From Luteimonas sp. MC1750 (GTDB lineage Bacteria; Pseudomonadota; Gammaproteobacteria; Xanthomonadales; Xanthomonadaceae), in assembly GCF_016615955.1 (NCBI RefSeq), contig NZ_CP067113.1:2604001-2668000 (forward strand): DNA of 64,000 nucleotides. The letters run 5' to 3'. A program made the position numbers and the translations under genes. The notes below the pieces were generated by a model, which worked only from the letters and a program-made list of their open reading frames with translations, was not told the origin of the DNA and made no database searches. Every line of letters begins with the position of its first letter. The first letter of the stretch is position 1. Positions 54,981-63,272 of the stretch are shown here, piece after piece.

Positions 54981-55445
54981 TCAGAAGCCGACGCTGCGGG
55001 TGAAGTCGCCCAGCAGCTGGCCGAAGATCTCGACCTGGCTGCGGATCTGCGCCGCATGGTCGGCGTGCAGCACTTCGAAGTCGTAGTGCAGGAACGGATC
55101 CATCTCGTCGTCGAGCACCATCCGCCCGTAGCGGTAGCGGGTGTTGTAGACGTTGGCGACCTGCAGCGAGGTGCCGTTCTCCAGGTCGAGGCCGACCTCG
55201 AGCTGCAGCGATCCGCAGCGTCCGGCGTTGCAGTCGTAGAAGTTCAGGTAGGCATTGAGGCCGTTGGTCTGGAACCGGATCATCGGGTCGCCGACGCTGT
55301 CCTCGAGCATCTCCGGCTCCAGCTCCATCGCCTGCAGCACGGCCATGGCCTCGGCGCCGGAAACGCCCCGTCCGGTGTCGGCCAGCGCGGGTGCGGCGGC
55401 AAGCGCAAGCAGCGGGGCCAGCAGGCCCGCGGTCAGTCTGTGCAT
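54981..55445 (-). CDS. Exported YbjN-domain protein
   Basis: A 154-residue exported protein. After a signal peptide (LLAPLLALAAAPALADT) comes a YbjN/sensory-transduction-like fold: GAEAMAVLQAMELEPEMLEDSVGDPMIRFQTNGLNAYLNFYDCNAGRCGSLQLEVGL, with a CNAGRC Cys pair. The last helix HYDFEVLHADHAAQIRSQVEIFGQLLGDF completes the domain. Members with this Cys pair are common exported proteins of unknown role. Confidence 0.83.
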   Translation of the reverse strand: MHRLTAGLLAPLLALAAAPALADTGRGVSGAEAMAVLQAMELEPEMLEDSVGDPMIRFQTNGLNAYLNFYDCNAGRCGSLQLEVGLDLENGTSLQVANVYNTRYRYGRMVLDDEMDPFLHYDFEVLHADHAAQIRSQVEIFGQLLGDFTRSVGF

Positions 55446-55473
55446 CGTGTGTCTCCCCTGTGGTGGTCGCAGA

Positions 55474-56568
55474 TTAGCTGAATGAGCCTTCGGCCGACGG
55501 GTCCGCCGGGCGGGGTTCACCGTCGTCCGGCCAGGCATGCCCATGGGCGTCGTCGAGCAGGCGCATGCGCCTGCGCTCGATGCGCCGCTCCCCGGCAGCC
55601 TCGACCGTGCGCTGGGTCTCCAGCATCAGCGTCACCCCCGTCGAACGGCGGAACCGTGCGCGACCGGTGTCGACGATCGACATGTCGGCGGCGACCTCCG
55701 CGCGGTCCTCCGCCGACACGCCGATGCCGTACATCTGCTCGGCCGCCGCCAGCGCCAGCTGGGCCGACTTCTCGCGGTCCATCCGCGTCGTCCACTCCAG
55801 GGTGGCCTCGTCCGACCCCGGCGCGCCGGGCTGCATCAGCAGGGTGACCTGGGCCGGCAGCGTGCCGCCGCCCAGGGGGCTGTCGATCTCGATGTCGACC
55901 GCGTAGGGCACGCCCGCGGCGAGCTCGGCCCCGAACATGTCGTTGTACTGCTGGGCATCACGCGACATGAGCGCGCCCAGGACCTCGGGCCGGGTCATGC
56001 GCTCAACCATGCCGGCGGCGAACTCGCGCCCGCGCGCCCTGGCCGCCTCGCCTTCCGCACCATCCGGCCAGCCGCCCGCGGCGAGGACCCCGCGCTCGAA
56101 GGCGGCGTCGTAGGCCGGCCGGAGCACCGGACGCAGGCTGTCCGCCAGCTGGTCCAGGTTGCGGAGCGCGGCGAAGTTGCCGGTCGCGTCCAGCTCGACC
56201 TCCAGCACCAGGTCCGGCAGCGCCTCGAGGATCTGCCGCATCAGCGCCTCCTGGCCGTCGTCGCCCTCCAGCTGCTCGTAGCGGCTGTCGTCGAACGACC
56301 AGGCCTGGACGAAGCCGTCCTCGAGCACCCCGGTGATGCGGATGGTCTCGATGGCGGTGACCCGCGATCTCGCCTTGCCGGCTTCGCCGACCGACACGTC
56401 GTAGTCCTCGCTGGCGTAGCGCAGGGCCACGCCGTGGTGCCACGGCGCCACCCAGCGGACCGGTTCGGCCGCCGCCGGGGCCGGATTCTTCCTGGCGCCG
56501 GCCGTACCGGGCCAGGCGAGCGCAAGCAGCAGCGCCAGCGCCACGCAGGCGCGCCGGATGTGTTCCAT
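55474..56568 (-). CDS. Exported protein of unknown function
   Basis: A 364-residue protein with a signal peptide (VALALLLALAWPGTAGA). The mature part has a repeated beta-rich character: HHGVALRYASEDYDVSVGEAGKARSRVTAIETIRITGVLEDGFVQAWSF and later ADMSIVDTGRARFRRSTGVTLMLETQRTVEAAGERRIERRRMRLL. This resembles the hypothetical periplasmic proteins that carry a lipid-like substrate pocket, but the likeness is weak. No Cys is present. It follows nrdJb on the same strand after 68 bp. Confidence 0.7.
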   Translation of the reverse strand: MEHIRRACVALALLLALAWPGTAGARKNPAPAAAEPVRWVAPWHHGVALRYASEDYDVSVGEAGKARSRVTAIETIRITGVLEDGFVQAWSFDDSRYEQLEGDDGQEALMRQILEALPDLVLEVELDATGNFAALRNLDQLADSLRPVLRPAYDAAFERGVLAAGGWPDGAEGEAARARGREFAAGMVERMTRPEVLGALMSRDAQQYNDMFGAELAAGVPYAVDIEIDSPLGGGTLPAQVTLLMQPGAPGSDEATLEWTTRMDREKSAQLALAAAEQMYGIGVSAEDRAEVAADMSIVDTGRARFRRSTGVTLMLETQRTVEAAGERRIERRRMRLLDDAHGHAWPDDGEPRPADPSAEGSFS

Positions 56569-56636
56569 GGTCTTGTCCCCCGTGGCGCCCCCCGCGCCCG
56601 ACGCGTGATTCTAGCCGGACGCCTGCGCGCCGGCGC

Positions 56637-57446
56637 TCAGCCGCACTTGGAATAGCCGCAGTTCAGGCAGGTCGCGCAGCCGTCCATCACCACCACCGCC
56701 TTGGTGCTGCACTTGTGGCACATGGTGGCCGATGGCGGGAAGCTGGTGCCCTCGCCGGTGACGGCCACGTCCTCGCCGCTGCGGTCGGCGCCCTGGTCGG
56801 CGAGCAGCTCGCCCACCGGACCCGCATCGGCCGCGGCTACGCCGGCGTCACTGTTTTTTTTTGAGCGCGCCTCGTATTGGCGGCGCTTCTCGTCGATCAG
56901 CGCGCGCTGCGCGGCGCTCATCTCCGGGTCGTGGATCATGCCGATCGACTTCAGGTGGTCCTCGACGATCGCGCCGAGTTCGGCCACCAGCGACGGCATG
57001 TACACGCCGCCGGCCTTGAAGTAGCCGCCGCGCGGATCGAACACCGCCTTCATCTCCTCGACCAGGAAGGTGACGTCGCCGCCCTTGCGGAACACGGCCG
57101 ACATGATCCGGGTGAGCGCCACGATCCACTGGAAGTGTTCCATGGACTTCGAGTTGACGAAGATCTCGAACGGGCGGCGCTGCTCGTGCTCGCTGCCGGC
57201 GTTGAGCACGATGTCGTTGATCGTCACGTACATGGCGTGCTCGACCAGCGGCGACTTGATCTTGTAGGTGCTGCCCACCAGCACTTCGGGGCGCTCGATG
57301 CGCTCGTGCATCTGGATGACTTCGGCCAAAGGGCGCTCGACGGCGGCCTCCTGGGTATCGGCGGCTGCGGCGCGCGCGGCGGCCTTGTCGCCATCGGCGG
57401 TTGCGACGGAGTACCCGGTGATTTTCTTCTCGATCCTGACGGCCAT
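56637..57446 (-). CDS. nrdJb: Ribonucleotide reductase class II, C-terminal subunit NrdJb
   Basis: A 269-residue protein equal to the C-terminal part of one-piece NrdJ. VGSTYKIKSPLVEHAMYVTINDIVLNAGSEHEQRRPFEIFVNSKSMEHFQWIVALTRIMSAVFRKGGDVTFLVEEM is the domain seen in Pseudomonas NrdJb. The tail MCHKCSTKAVVVMDGCATCLNCGYSKCG has six Cys that should bind zinc and pass electrons to the NrdJa active site. An A9 run lies just before the tail, in the hydrophilic linker. Confidence 0.92.
   Translation of the reverse strand: MAVRIEKKITGYSVATADGDKAAARAAAADTQEAAVERPLAEVIQMHERIERPEVLVGSTYKIKSPLVEHAMYVTINDIVLNAGSEHEQRRPFEIFVNSKSMEHFQWIVALTRIMSAVFRKGGDVTFLVEEMKAVFDPRGGYFKAGGVYMPSLVAELGAIVEDHLKSIGMIHDPEMSAAQRALIDEKRRQYEARSKKNSDAGVAAADAGPVGELLADQGADRSGEDVAVTGEGTSFPPSATMCHKCSTKAVVVMDGCATCLNCGYSKCG
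56854..56862 (-). other. A9 homopolymer / slippery sequence in nrdJb
   Basis: On the coding strand the codons TCA AAA AAA AAC give nine A in a row and the in-frame slippery heptamer A AAA AAC. It is the longest A-run I noticed in coding DNA of this GC-rich window, and it lies before the Cys-rich tail. Confidence 0.9.
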
Positions 57447-57480
57447 GACGCGTGTTCCTGATATTCGTGGGATGCCGGCT

Positions 57481-57503
57481 CCTCCCCCGGGTGACGGGGG
57501 AGG
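57481..57503 (-). terminator. Hairpin after the histone-like gene
   Basis: CCTCCCCC and GGGGGAGG form an 8-bp stem with a 7-nt loop 10 bp past the stop of the histone-like gene and 34 bp before nrdJb. No T-run follows, so read-through into nrdJb is possible. Confidence 0.5.
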
Positions 57504-57513
57504 CCGGAGGGTC

Positions 57514-57990
57514 TTACTTGCCCGCGGGCTTGCGCGCGGGCGCCTTCTTCGTGGCCGCCGTCTTCACGACGGCCTTCTTCGCCGCGACCGTCCTGGCCGC
57601 CGGCTTCGGCGGCGTGGCCGTCCTGGCGACCGCCTTCTTCGCCGCGGCCTTGCGCACCGCCTTCTTGGCGACCTTCTTTTCCGCCTTGCGGCGCTTCAGT
57701 TCCGCGGCCTCGGCGCGCGCGCTGGCACTGGTCGCCGCCAGCGACTGCTTGGCGCCCGCCACGCGCTTGCCCACCGCCTTCTTCGCGGTCCCGGTGCCCT
57801 GGCTGACCGCCTTCCTGGCCTTGCCCGTGCCCTCGACCACCGCCTTCTGCGCCTTGCCCGCGGCCTGCTTCACCTGCTCCACCGCCTTGGACGCGCGCCT
57901 GGACACCGTGCTGCCGACGTCCTTCGCCTTTTCGGCGACGGTTCCAGCGGCGTTGCCGAGCGTTGCTGCGACCCCATTGCCGTTGCTCAT
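57514..57990 (-). CDS. Histone H1-like (AlgP/HctB-type) Lys/Ala-rich protein
   Basis: A 158-residue very basic protein. The first 70 residues are a helical region (AEKAKDVGSTVSRRASKAVEQVKQAAGKAQKAV). The rest is made of AKKAV/ARKAV/PAKK-like repeats ending in APARKPAGK, as in AlgP and eukaryotic H1 tails. It probably binds DNA non-specifically. It sits between nrdJa (80 bp upstream) and nrdJb (67 bp downstream) on the same strand, so all three may be on one transcript. Confidence 0.85.
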   Translation of the reverse strand: MSNGNGVAATLGNAAGTVAEKAKDVGSTVSRRASKAVEQVKQAAGKAQKAVVEGTGKARKAVSQGTGTAKKAVGKRVAGAKQSLAATSASARAEAAELKRRKAEKKVAKKAVRKAAAKKAVARTATPPKPAARTVAAKKAVVKTAATKKAPARKPAGK

Positions 57991-58070
57991 CGTGTTTGCC
58001 TCGTCGTCATGGTCGCGGGCGGGGCGCCCGCAGGCCGGAATGTAGCGCGCGGCGAGCCGCGCGGGCGTGG

Positions 58071-60230
58071 TCAGAACTTGCCGTAGTACCCCTCTTTCAG
58101 CGCGTCGAAGAGGTTTGCCGCGGTGTGGGTCTCGCCGTCGTACTCGATTTCCTCGTTGCCCCTGGCCTCCACCGTGGTCCCGTCCTCGAGCTCGAAGCGG
58201 TAGGTGGTGGCGGCGAGGTCGGACTCCTTGACCAGCACGCCCTGGAACGCCGCCGGGTTGAAGCGGAAGGTGGTGCAGCCCTTGAGGCCCTTCTCGTGGG
58301 CGTAGAGGTAGATGTCCTTGAACTGTTCGTAGGGGTAGTCGGTCGGCACGTTCGCGGTCTTGGAGATCGACGAGTCGACCCACTTCTGCGCGGCGGCCTG
58401 CACGTTGACGTGCTCCTTCGGGCTGATGTCGTCGGCGCTGATGAAATACTCCGGCAGCTGCGCGCCCGCGTCCTCGCTGAACGGCATCGCCGCGGCGTTG
58501 ACCAGGTGGCGGTAGGCGAGCAGTTCGAACGAGAACACGTCCACCTTCTCCTTCGACTTCTTGCCCTCGCGGATCACGTTGCGGCTGTAGTGGTGCGCGA
58601 ACGAGGGCTCGATGCCGTTGGAGGCGTTGTTGGCCAGCGACAGGCTGATCGTGCCGGTGGGCGCGATCGAGCTGTGGTGGGTGAAGCGCGCGCCGTGCTC
58701 GGCGAGCTGCTCGACCAGCTCCGGCGCCACGCCGGCCACCTGCTGCATGTAGCGGCTGTAGCGCGCGTGCAGCACCTTTCCGGGGATCTCCTGGCCGGCC
58801 TTCCAGCCGTCCTTCGCCATCTCCGGGCGCTTGCGCAGCATCTCGGCGGTGACCGTGAAGCGCTCCTCCATGATCGGCGCGGGACCCTTCTCCTGCGCCA
58901 GCGCGAGGCCCATCTCCCAGCCGGCGACCGCCATCTCGCGGGCGACCTGCTCGGTGAAGTCGCAGCTCGCCTTCGAGCCGTACTTCATGCGCAGCATGGT
59001 GACCGTGCTGCCCAGGCCGAGGAAGCCCATGCCGTGGCGGCGCTTGCGCATGATCTCCTCGCGCTGCTGCGGCAGCGGCAGGCCGTTGACCTCGACCACA
59101 TTGTCGAGCATGCGGGTGAACACGCGCACCACCTCGCGGTACTCCTCCCAGTCGAAGCTGGCCTTGTCGGTGAACGGATCGCGCACGAACTTGGTCAGGT
59201 TGACCGAGCCCAGCAGGCACGCGCCGTAGGCCGGCAGCGGCTGCTCGCCGCACGGGTTGGTGGCGCGGATGTTCTCGCACCACCAGTTGTTGTTCATCTC
59301 GTTGACGCGGTCGATGAGGATGAAGCCCGGCTCGGCGTAGTCATACGTCGAGACCATGATCATGTCCCACAGGTGGCGCGCGCGGACCTTGCCGTAGATC
59401 TTGCAGGCCACCAGGCCGTCTTCGCGCACGATGTAGCCGGCGTGCTGCGGCCAGTCGCGCCAGACCACCTGCGTGGCGTCCGCCAGGTCGATGTCGCCCT
59501 GCTCCTTGGCGCTGACCGGGAACACCAGCGGCCAGTCGGCGTCGGACTTGACCGCATCGATGAAGCCGTCGGTCACCAGCAGCGAGAGGTTGAACTGGCG
59601 CAGGCGCCCGTCCTCGCGCTTGGCGCGGATGAAGTCGCGCACGTCGGGGTGCGACACGTCGAAGGTGCCCATCTGCGCGCCGCGGCGGCCGCCGGCCGAC
59701 GAGACGGTGAAGCACATCTTGTCGTAGATATCCATGAACGACATCGGGCCCGACGTGTAGGCCCCAGCGCCGGCGACGAAGGCGCCGCGCGGGCGCAGCG
59801 TCGAGAACTCGTAGCCGATGCCGCAGCCCGCCTTCAGCGTCAGGCCGGCCTCGTGGACCTTCTCCAGGATGCCGTCCATCGAGTCGACGATGGTGCCGCT
59901 GACCGTGCAGTTGATGGTGCTGGTGGCGGGCTTGTGCTCGAGCGCACCGGCGTTGGACGTGATGCGGCCGGCCGGGATCGCGCCGCGGCGCAGCGCCCAG
60001 AGGAAACGCTCGTTCCAGTACCTGCGCTTCTCGGGCGTCTCTTCCGCCTCGGACAGCGCGCGCGCGACGCGCTGGCAGGTGCCGTCGATGTCGGCATCCA
60101 GCGCCTCGCCCTGCTTGGTCTTCAGGCGGTACTTCTTGTCCCAGATGTCGACCGAAGCCGGCTGCATCGGGATGTCCTGGTCGGTGCCAGCCATCGTGTT
60201 CTTCACAGCCTCCAGGCGAACCGTGCTCAT
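58071..60230 (-). CDS. nrdJa: Ribonucleotide reductase class II (adenosylcobalamin-dependent), catalytic subunit NrdJa
   Basis: A 719-residue catalytic barrel. The first redox Cys is in TSTINCTVSG (C108), the radical site in ATNPCGEQPLPAYGACLLGSVNL (N325, C327, E329), and the second redox Cys in KGLKGCTTFRFNP (C652). It reduces ribonucleotides to deoxyribonucleotides with adenosylcobalamin as radical source, independent of oxygen. The C-terminal shuttle Cys are missing and are supplied by NrdJb in trans. ATG 60230 has AAGGAG about 11 bp upstream. Confidence 0.95.
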   Translation of the reverse strand: MSTVRLEAVKNTMAGTDQDIPMQPASVDIWDKKYRLKTKQGEALDADIDGTCQRVARALSEAEETPEKRRYWNERFLWALRRGAIPAGRITSNAGALEHKPATSTINCTVSGTIVDSMDGILEKVHEAGLTLKAGCGIGYEFSTLRPRGAFVAGAGAYTSGPMSFMDIYDKMCFTVSSAGGRRGAQMGTFDVSHPDVRDFIRAKREDGRLRQFNLSLLVTDGFIDAVKSDADWPLVFPVSAKEQGDIDLADATQVVWRDWPQHAGYIVREDGLVACKIYGKVRARHLWDMIMVSTYDYAEPGFILIDRVNEMNNNWWCENIRATNPCGEQPLPAYGACLLGSVNLTKFVRDPFTDKASFDWEEYREVVRVFTRMLDNVVEVNGLPLPQQREEIMRKRRHGMGFLGLGSTVTMLRMKYGSKASCDFTEQVAREMAVAGWEMGLALAQEKGPAPIMEERFTVTAEMLRKRPEMAKDGWKAGQEIPGKVLHARYSRYMQQVAGVAPELVEQLAEHGARFTHHSSIAPTGTISLSLANNASNGIEPSFAHHYSRNVIREGKKSKEKVDVFSFELLAYRHLVNAAAMPFSEDAGAQLPEYFISADDISPKEHVNVQAAAQKWVDSSISKTANVPTDYPYEQFKDIYLYAHEKGLKGCTTFRFNPAAFQGVLVKESDLAATTYRFELEDGTTVEARGNEEIEYDGETHTAANLFDALKEGYYGKF

Positions 60231-60807
60231 GCTGCTTCCATCTCCTTGATCCTGCCCGGTCGTGCGCGAACCGGCCGTGGTGGTCGTGTCCTGCCGGGCG
60301 CGGTCCCGCTGCGGGTCGCGCCGACGGCAATGCCGCATGGCGCGCAGGCGCGCCATGCCGTGTGTGCGTCAGTGTCGAGTCTGGCCAGTCGTCATGTCAC
60401 GCATGCGAACCACCCCCCAATGGTTGGCGTGCCGGCCCGGCAACAACTAGCGCTGGGCTGAACCTCTCCTGCCGACCACTACATCTTGTGGCCGACAGGT
60501 GAGACCGTAAGGCCGCGGCAGACCGAAGTCAATCGCTCGCGCGACCCCGGCGCGTGACCCCAGCCGTGTCGCGGTTCACACCCCGCAGCGGACGTGCGAC
60601 ACATCGCAATGCGCGACCCGACCGCGCGCGTAGGGGGGCACCGGACATCCCGCGAAGCCGGCGCGCGGCCTGGAACCCTCTGCCGCCCGCAGCGCGGCGC
60701 GCAGCCTCCATTCGGCATCCCGTTGCTACGATCGGCGCCGCCGAAGCGGCGCTCCAGCGCCCGGCTTTCACACGTCAGCCACCGTCCAACCGGGATAACA
60801 GTCCGAC
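60231..60807. other. 577-bp divergent control region between nrdJa and degP
   Basis: No gene is supported here. It contains the nrdJa promoter (60504-60532), two NrdR-like boxes (60444-60491), a predicted 267-nt nrdJa leader with a strong hairpin at 60335-60358 (11-bp arms GCATGGCGCGC), and on the other side the degP promoter with a TACGAT -10 candidate at 60727-60732. The middle part (about 60540-60720) shows nothing definite. Confidence 0.6.
60444..60532 (-). promoter_or_regulatory. nrdJa promoter with NrdR-like boxes
   Basis: On the minus strand TTGACT (60527-60532) and TACGGT (60504-60509) have a 17-bp spacer. Just after the expected start is CCACAAGATGTAGTGG (60476-60491), close to the 16-bp NrdR consensus acaCwAtATaTwGtgt. 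A weaker second box occupies 60444-60459, 32 bp away, the usual spacing for NrdR pairs. NrdR represses nrd genes when dATP is plentiful. Confidence 0.6.
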
Positions 60808-62268
60808 ATGCGCGCCTCCACCCGCACCACGCTCCTTGCCCTCGTCGCAGCCTCCGCCTTCGGGGGCTTCGCGGCCACCTTCGTGCGCGATGCACTGGAG
60901 GCGCCGGCGCGCGCCGAACCGCTGCCGGTCGCCGCGGTGCCGATGGCCGGGTCGCTGCCCGCCGTGGTCGATGGCCAGGCGCTGCCCTCGCTGGCGCCGA
61001 TGCTGCGCCGGGTCACGCCCGCGGTGGTGAGCGTGCATTCGCGGCAGCGCGTGCGGATCAACAACCCCTTCGCCAACGATCCCTTCTTCCGCCGCATGTT
61101 TCCCAACGTGCCGGACGAACGCATCAACGAGTCGCTGGGTTCGGGCGTGATCGTCGACGCCGCGCGCGGCTACGTGCTCACCAACCACCATGTGATCGAG
61201 GGCGCGGACGAGGTCTCGGTCACCCTGACCGACGGCCGCACCATGACCGCCGAGTTCGTCGGCTCCGATGCGGACACCGACGTGGCGCTGATGCGGATCC
61301 CGGTGCCCGGCGAAGGCCAGCCGCTGCAGGCCATCCAGCTCGCCGACAGCGGCGCGCTGCAGGTCGGCGACTTCGTGGTGGCGGTGGGCAATCCCTTCGG
61401 CGTCGGACAGACGGTGACCTCGGGCATCGTGTCCGCGGTCGGCCGCAGCAACGTGCCGGGCGTGGGCTTCCAGAACTTCATCCAGACCGACGCCAGCATC
61501 AACCCGGGCAACTCGGGTGGGGCCCTGGTCAACCTGCGTGGCGAGCTGGTCGGCATCAACACCGCCAGCTTCAACCCGCGCGGCAGCATGGCCGGCAACA
61601 TCGGCCTGGGCTTCGCCATCCCCGCCAATTTGGCGCGCAACGTGATGCAGCAGCTGGCCTCCACCGGCGAGGTTCGCCGCGGCTCGCTGGGCATCGACAC
61701 CCAGGACCTCGACGACCGCCTGGCCGCGAGCCTGGGGCTGGCGGCCGGGACCCGCGGCGCCGTGGTCACGCGCGTGCATGCGGACTCCTCGGCCGCCGAA
61801 GCCGGCCTGCGGCCGGGCGACGTGATCGTCGCGGCCAACGGCGAGCGCATCGGCGACAGCGAGACCCTGCGCAACTTCCAGGGCCTGCAGCCGGCGAACG
61901 CGCGGGTCACGCTCGACGTGCGCCGTGACGGCAGCACCCGACAGCTGCAGGCGACGCTGCGCGAGCAGCCGCGCGTGCTCGCCGGCCAGCAGCTCGACCC
62001 GCGCCTGGCCGGGGCCAGCTTCGCCGAGCTGCCCGAGGCGCTGCGCCGCGGTGGCGTGGCCGGTGTCCTGGTCGAAGAGGTCGCCACGGCCAGCCGCGCC
62101 GCGCGCAATGGCCTGCGCGCGGGCGACGTCATCCTCGGCGCCGGCGGCGCACGCGCATCCGGCACCTCCGACCTGTCGGCGCTGCGCGCCGCGGTCTCCG
62201 ACTCACCCGCGCAGCTGGTGCTGCGCATCCAGCGTGGCCGAGGCCAGGGCAACCTGGTCATGGAATGA
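60808..62268 (+). CDS. degP: DegP/DegQ-family periplasmic serine protease
   Basis: A 486-residue Do-type protease with a signal/anchor segment at 8-25. The catalytic triad is H128 (LTNHHVIEG), D158 (DADTDVAL) and S236 (INPGNSGGAL). Two PDZ domains follow (about 290-370, RGAVVTRVHADSSAAEAGLRPGDVI, and about 405-480, AGVLVEEVATASRAARNGLRAGDVI). A mature protein of this length with two PDZ domains fits MucD/DegQ. It degrades or refolds misfolded envelope proteins. Confidence 0.95.
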   Translation: MRASTRTTLLALVAASAFGGFAATFVRDALEAPARAEPLPVAAVPMAGSLPAVVDGQALPSLAPMLRRVTPAVVSVHSRQRVRINNPFANDPFFRRMFPNVPDERINESLGSGVIVDAARGYVLTNHHVIEGADEVSVTLTDGRTMTAEFVGSDADTDVALMRIPVPGEGQPLQAIQLADSGALQVGDFVVAVGNPFGVGQTVTSGIVSAVGRSNVPGVGFQNFIQTDASINPGNSGGALVNLRGELVGINTASFNPRGSMAGNIGLGFAIPANLARNVMQQLASTGEVRRGSLGIDTQDLDDRLAASLGLAAGTRGAVVTRVHADSSAAEAGLRPGDVIVAANGERIGDSETLRNFQGLQPANARVTLDVRRDGSTRQLQATLREQPRVLAGQQLDPRLAGASFAELPEALRRGGVAGVLVEEVATASRAARNGLRAGDVILGAGGARASGTSDLSALRAAVSDSPAQLVLRIQRGRGQGNLVME

Positions 62269-62302
62269 ACCACCCCACCCCATCCCCCAAGGAGACAACA
62301 CG

Positions 62303-62665
62303 ATGAGCCCCACCCATACCGACAACCTGAAGACCAACCTGTCCGAAGCCGGCGGCCACCTGAAGCAGGCCGCGAGCGATACCGCCGAGGCCGTGCGCGG
62401 CGCCGCGTCCGCCGCGGGCGAGGAGATCCGCCTCGGGCGCGCCAACCTGAAGGCCGACCTGGCCGATGGTTCGGTGGCCGCCCTGTCCGCGCTCGAGGAG
62501 GCCACCGCCGCCGGCAGCGAGCAGGTCGACCAGCTGATGGAAAAGGGCCGCGACCTGATCGACAGCGCCGCCGACCTCATCCGCGAGCGTCCGATCGCGT
62601 CGTTCGGCGCCGCGTTCGCGGCCGGCTGGATCATCGCCAAGCTCGCCCGCGGCGGCGACCGCTAA
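62303..62665 (+). CDS. DUF883 (ElaB/YqjD-like) membrane protein
   Basis: A 120-residue protein with a long amphipathic helix (AAGEEIRLGRANLKADLADGSVAALSALEEATAAGSEQVDQLMEKG) and a C-terminal membrane anchor (RERPIASFGAAFAAGWIIAKLARGG), the hallmark of the ElaB/YqjD family. Members bind ribosomes at the membrane in stationary phase in E. coli. AAGGAG precedes the ATG. First gene of a trio with the next two. Confidence 0.9.
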   Translation: MSPTHTDNLKTNLSEAGGHLKQAASDTAEAVRGAASAAGEEIRLGRANLKADLADGSVAALSALEEATAAGSEQVDQLMEKGRDLIDSAADLIRERPIASFGAAFAAGWIIAKLARGGDR

Positions 62666-62668
62666 GAC

Positions 62669-63268
62669 GTGGAGCCACAGACGCCACCCGCGTCCGGCCG
62701 GGCGGGCCCGTTGCCGGGCGGCCTGCCACCCGGCACGCCGCCCGCTGGCGGGCTGCCGCCTGGCAGACCGGAACCGGCCCCGCCGCCGGCACCCGACCTG
62801 GCCGAGTCGCTGCGCGGCCTCCGCGACAGCGGCAAGGCCGGGATCGGGGCCGCCGGCGATGCGGCCAAGGCGCTGCGAGAGCTGCTGGCGGCGGATGTCT
62901 CGCTGGCCCGCAGCGCGGCCGGGCGCAGCGCGGTTTTCGCCGGCGTCTCGGTGATGTTCGGCGTCTCGGCCTGGCTGCTGCTGATGACCGCGCTGATCGT
63001 GGTGCTGAGCAACCAGTTCGGGCTGCCGTGGTGGATGTCACTGGCGGGCTGCGGACTGCTCAGCCTGCTGGGCGCCTGGCTCGCGCTGCAGAAGGCCACC
63101 GACTATTTCGAACACACGCGGCTCAAGGCCACGCGCCGCCAGCTGGCACGGCTGGGCATCGGCGAGCTTGCCGACCTGATGCCGCCGCCCGGCTCGCCCG
63201 CCTCGGCCCGCGCCGCGGAACCCGTGGTGCGCGAAGACGCGCGTGCCGAAGGCAAGACGCCCCCATGA
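62669..63268 (+). CDS. YqjE/phage-holin-family membrane protein
   Basis: A 199-residue protein with GTG start only 3 bp after the DUF883 stop. A Pro/Gly-rich N-terminal 45 residues (GLPPGTPPAGGLPPGRPEP) precedes a YqjE-like core with two membrane helices (SVMFGVSAWLLLMTALIVVLS and WMSLAGCGLLSLLGAWLALQ). In spite of the 'holin' family name it is a standard chromosomal envelope gene paired with YqjD. Confidence 0.85.
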   Translation: MEPQTPPASGRAGPLPGGLPPGTPPAGGLPPGRPEPAPPPAPDLAESLRGLRDSGKAGIGAAGDAAKALRELLAADVSLARSAAGRSAVFAGVSVMFGVSAWLLLMTALIVVLSNQFGLPWWMSLAGCGLLSLLGAWLALQKATDYFEHTRLKATRRQLARLGIGELADLMPPPGSPASARAAEPVVREDARAEGKTPP

Positions 63269-63272
63269 GGCC

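Noticed and set aside
60231-60497. Classical cobalamin riboswitch in the nrdJa leader
   Set aside because: I could not find a convincing B12 box (GCCACTG-like or AGYCAGGAGACC). A covariance search would be needed; other RNA types remain possible.
60672-60710. GGAACC as a sigma-E type promoter for degP
   Set aside because: No TCtgA-like -10 follows at 15-17 bp. The TACGAT at 60727 is a better, though weak, candidate.
62669-63268. Phage holin hint of a prophage
   Set aside because: The protein matches the chromosomal YqjE family beside DUF883 and YqjK-like genes; no other phage gene, integrase or att site is near.
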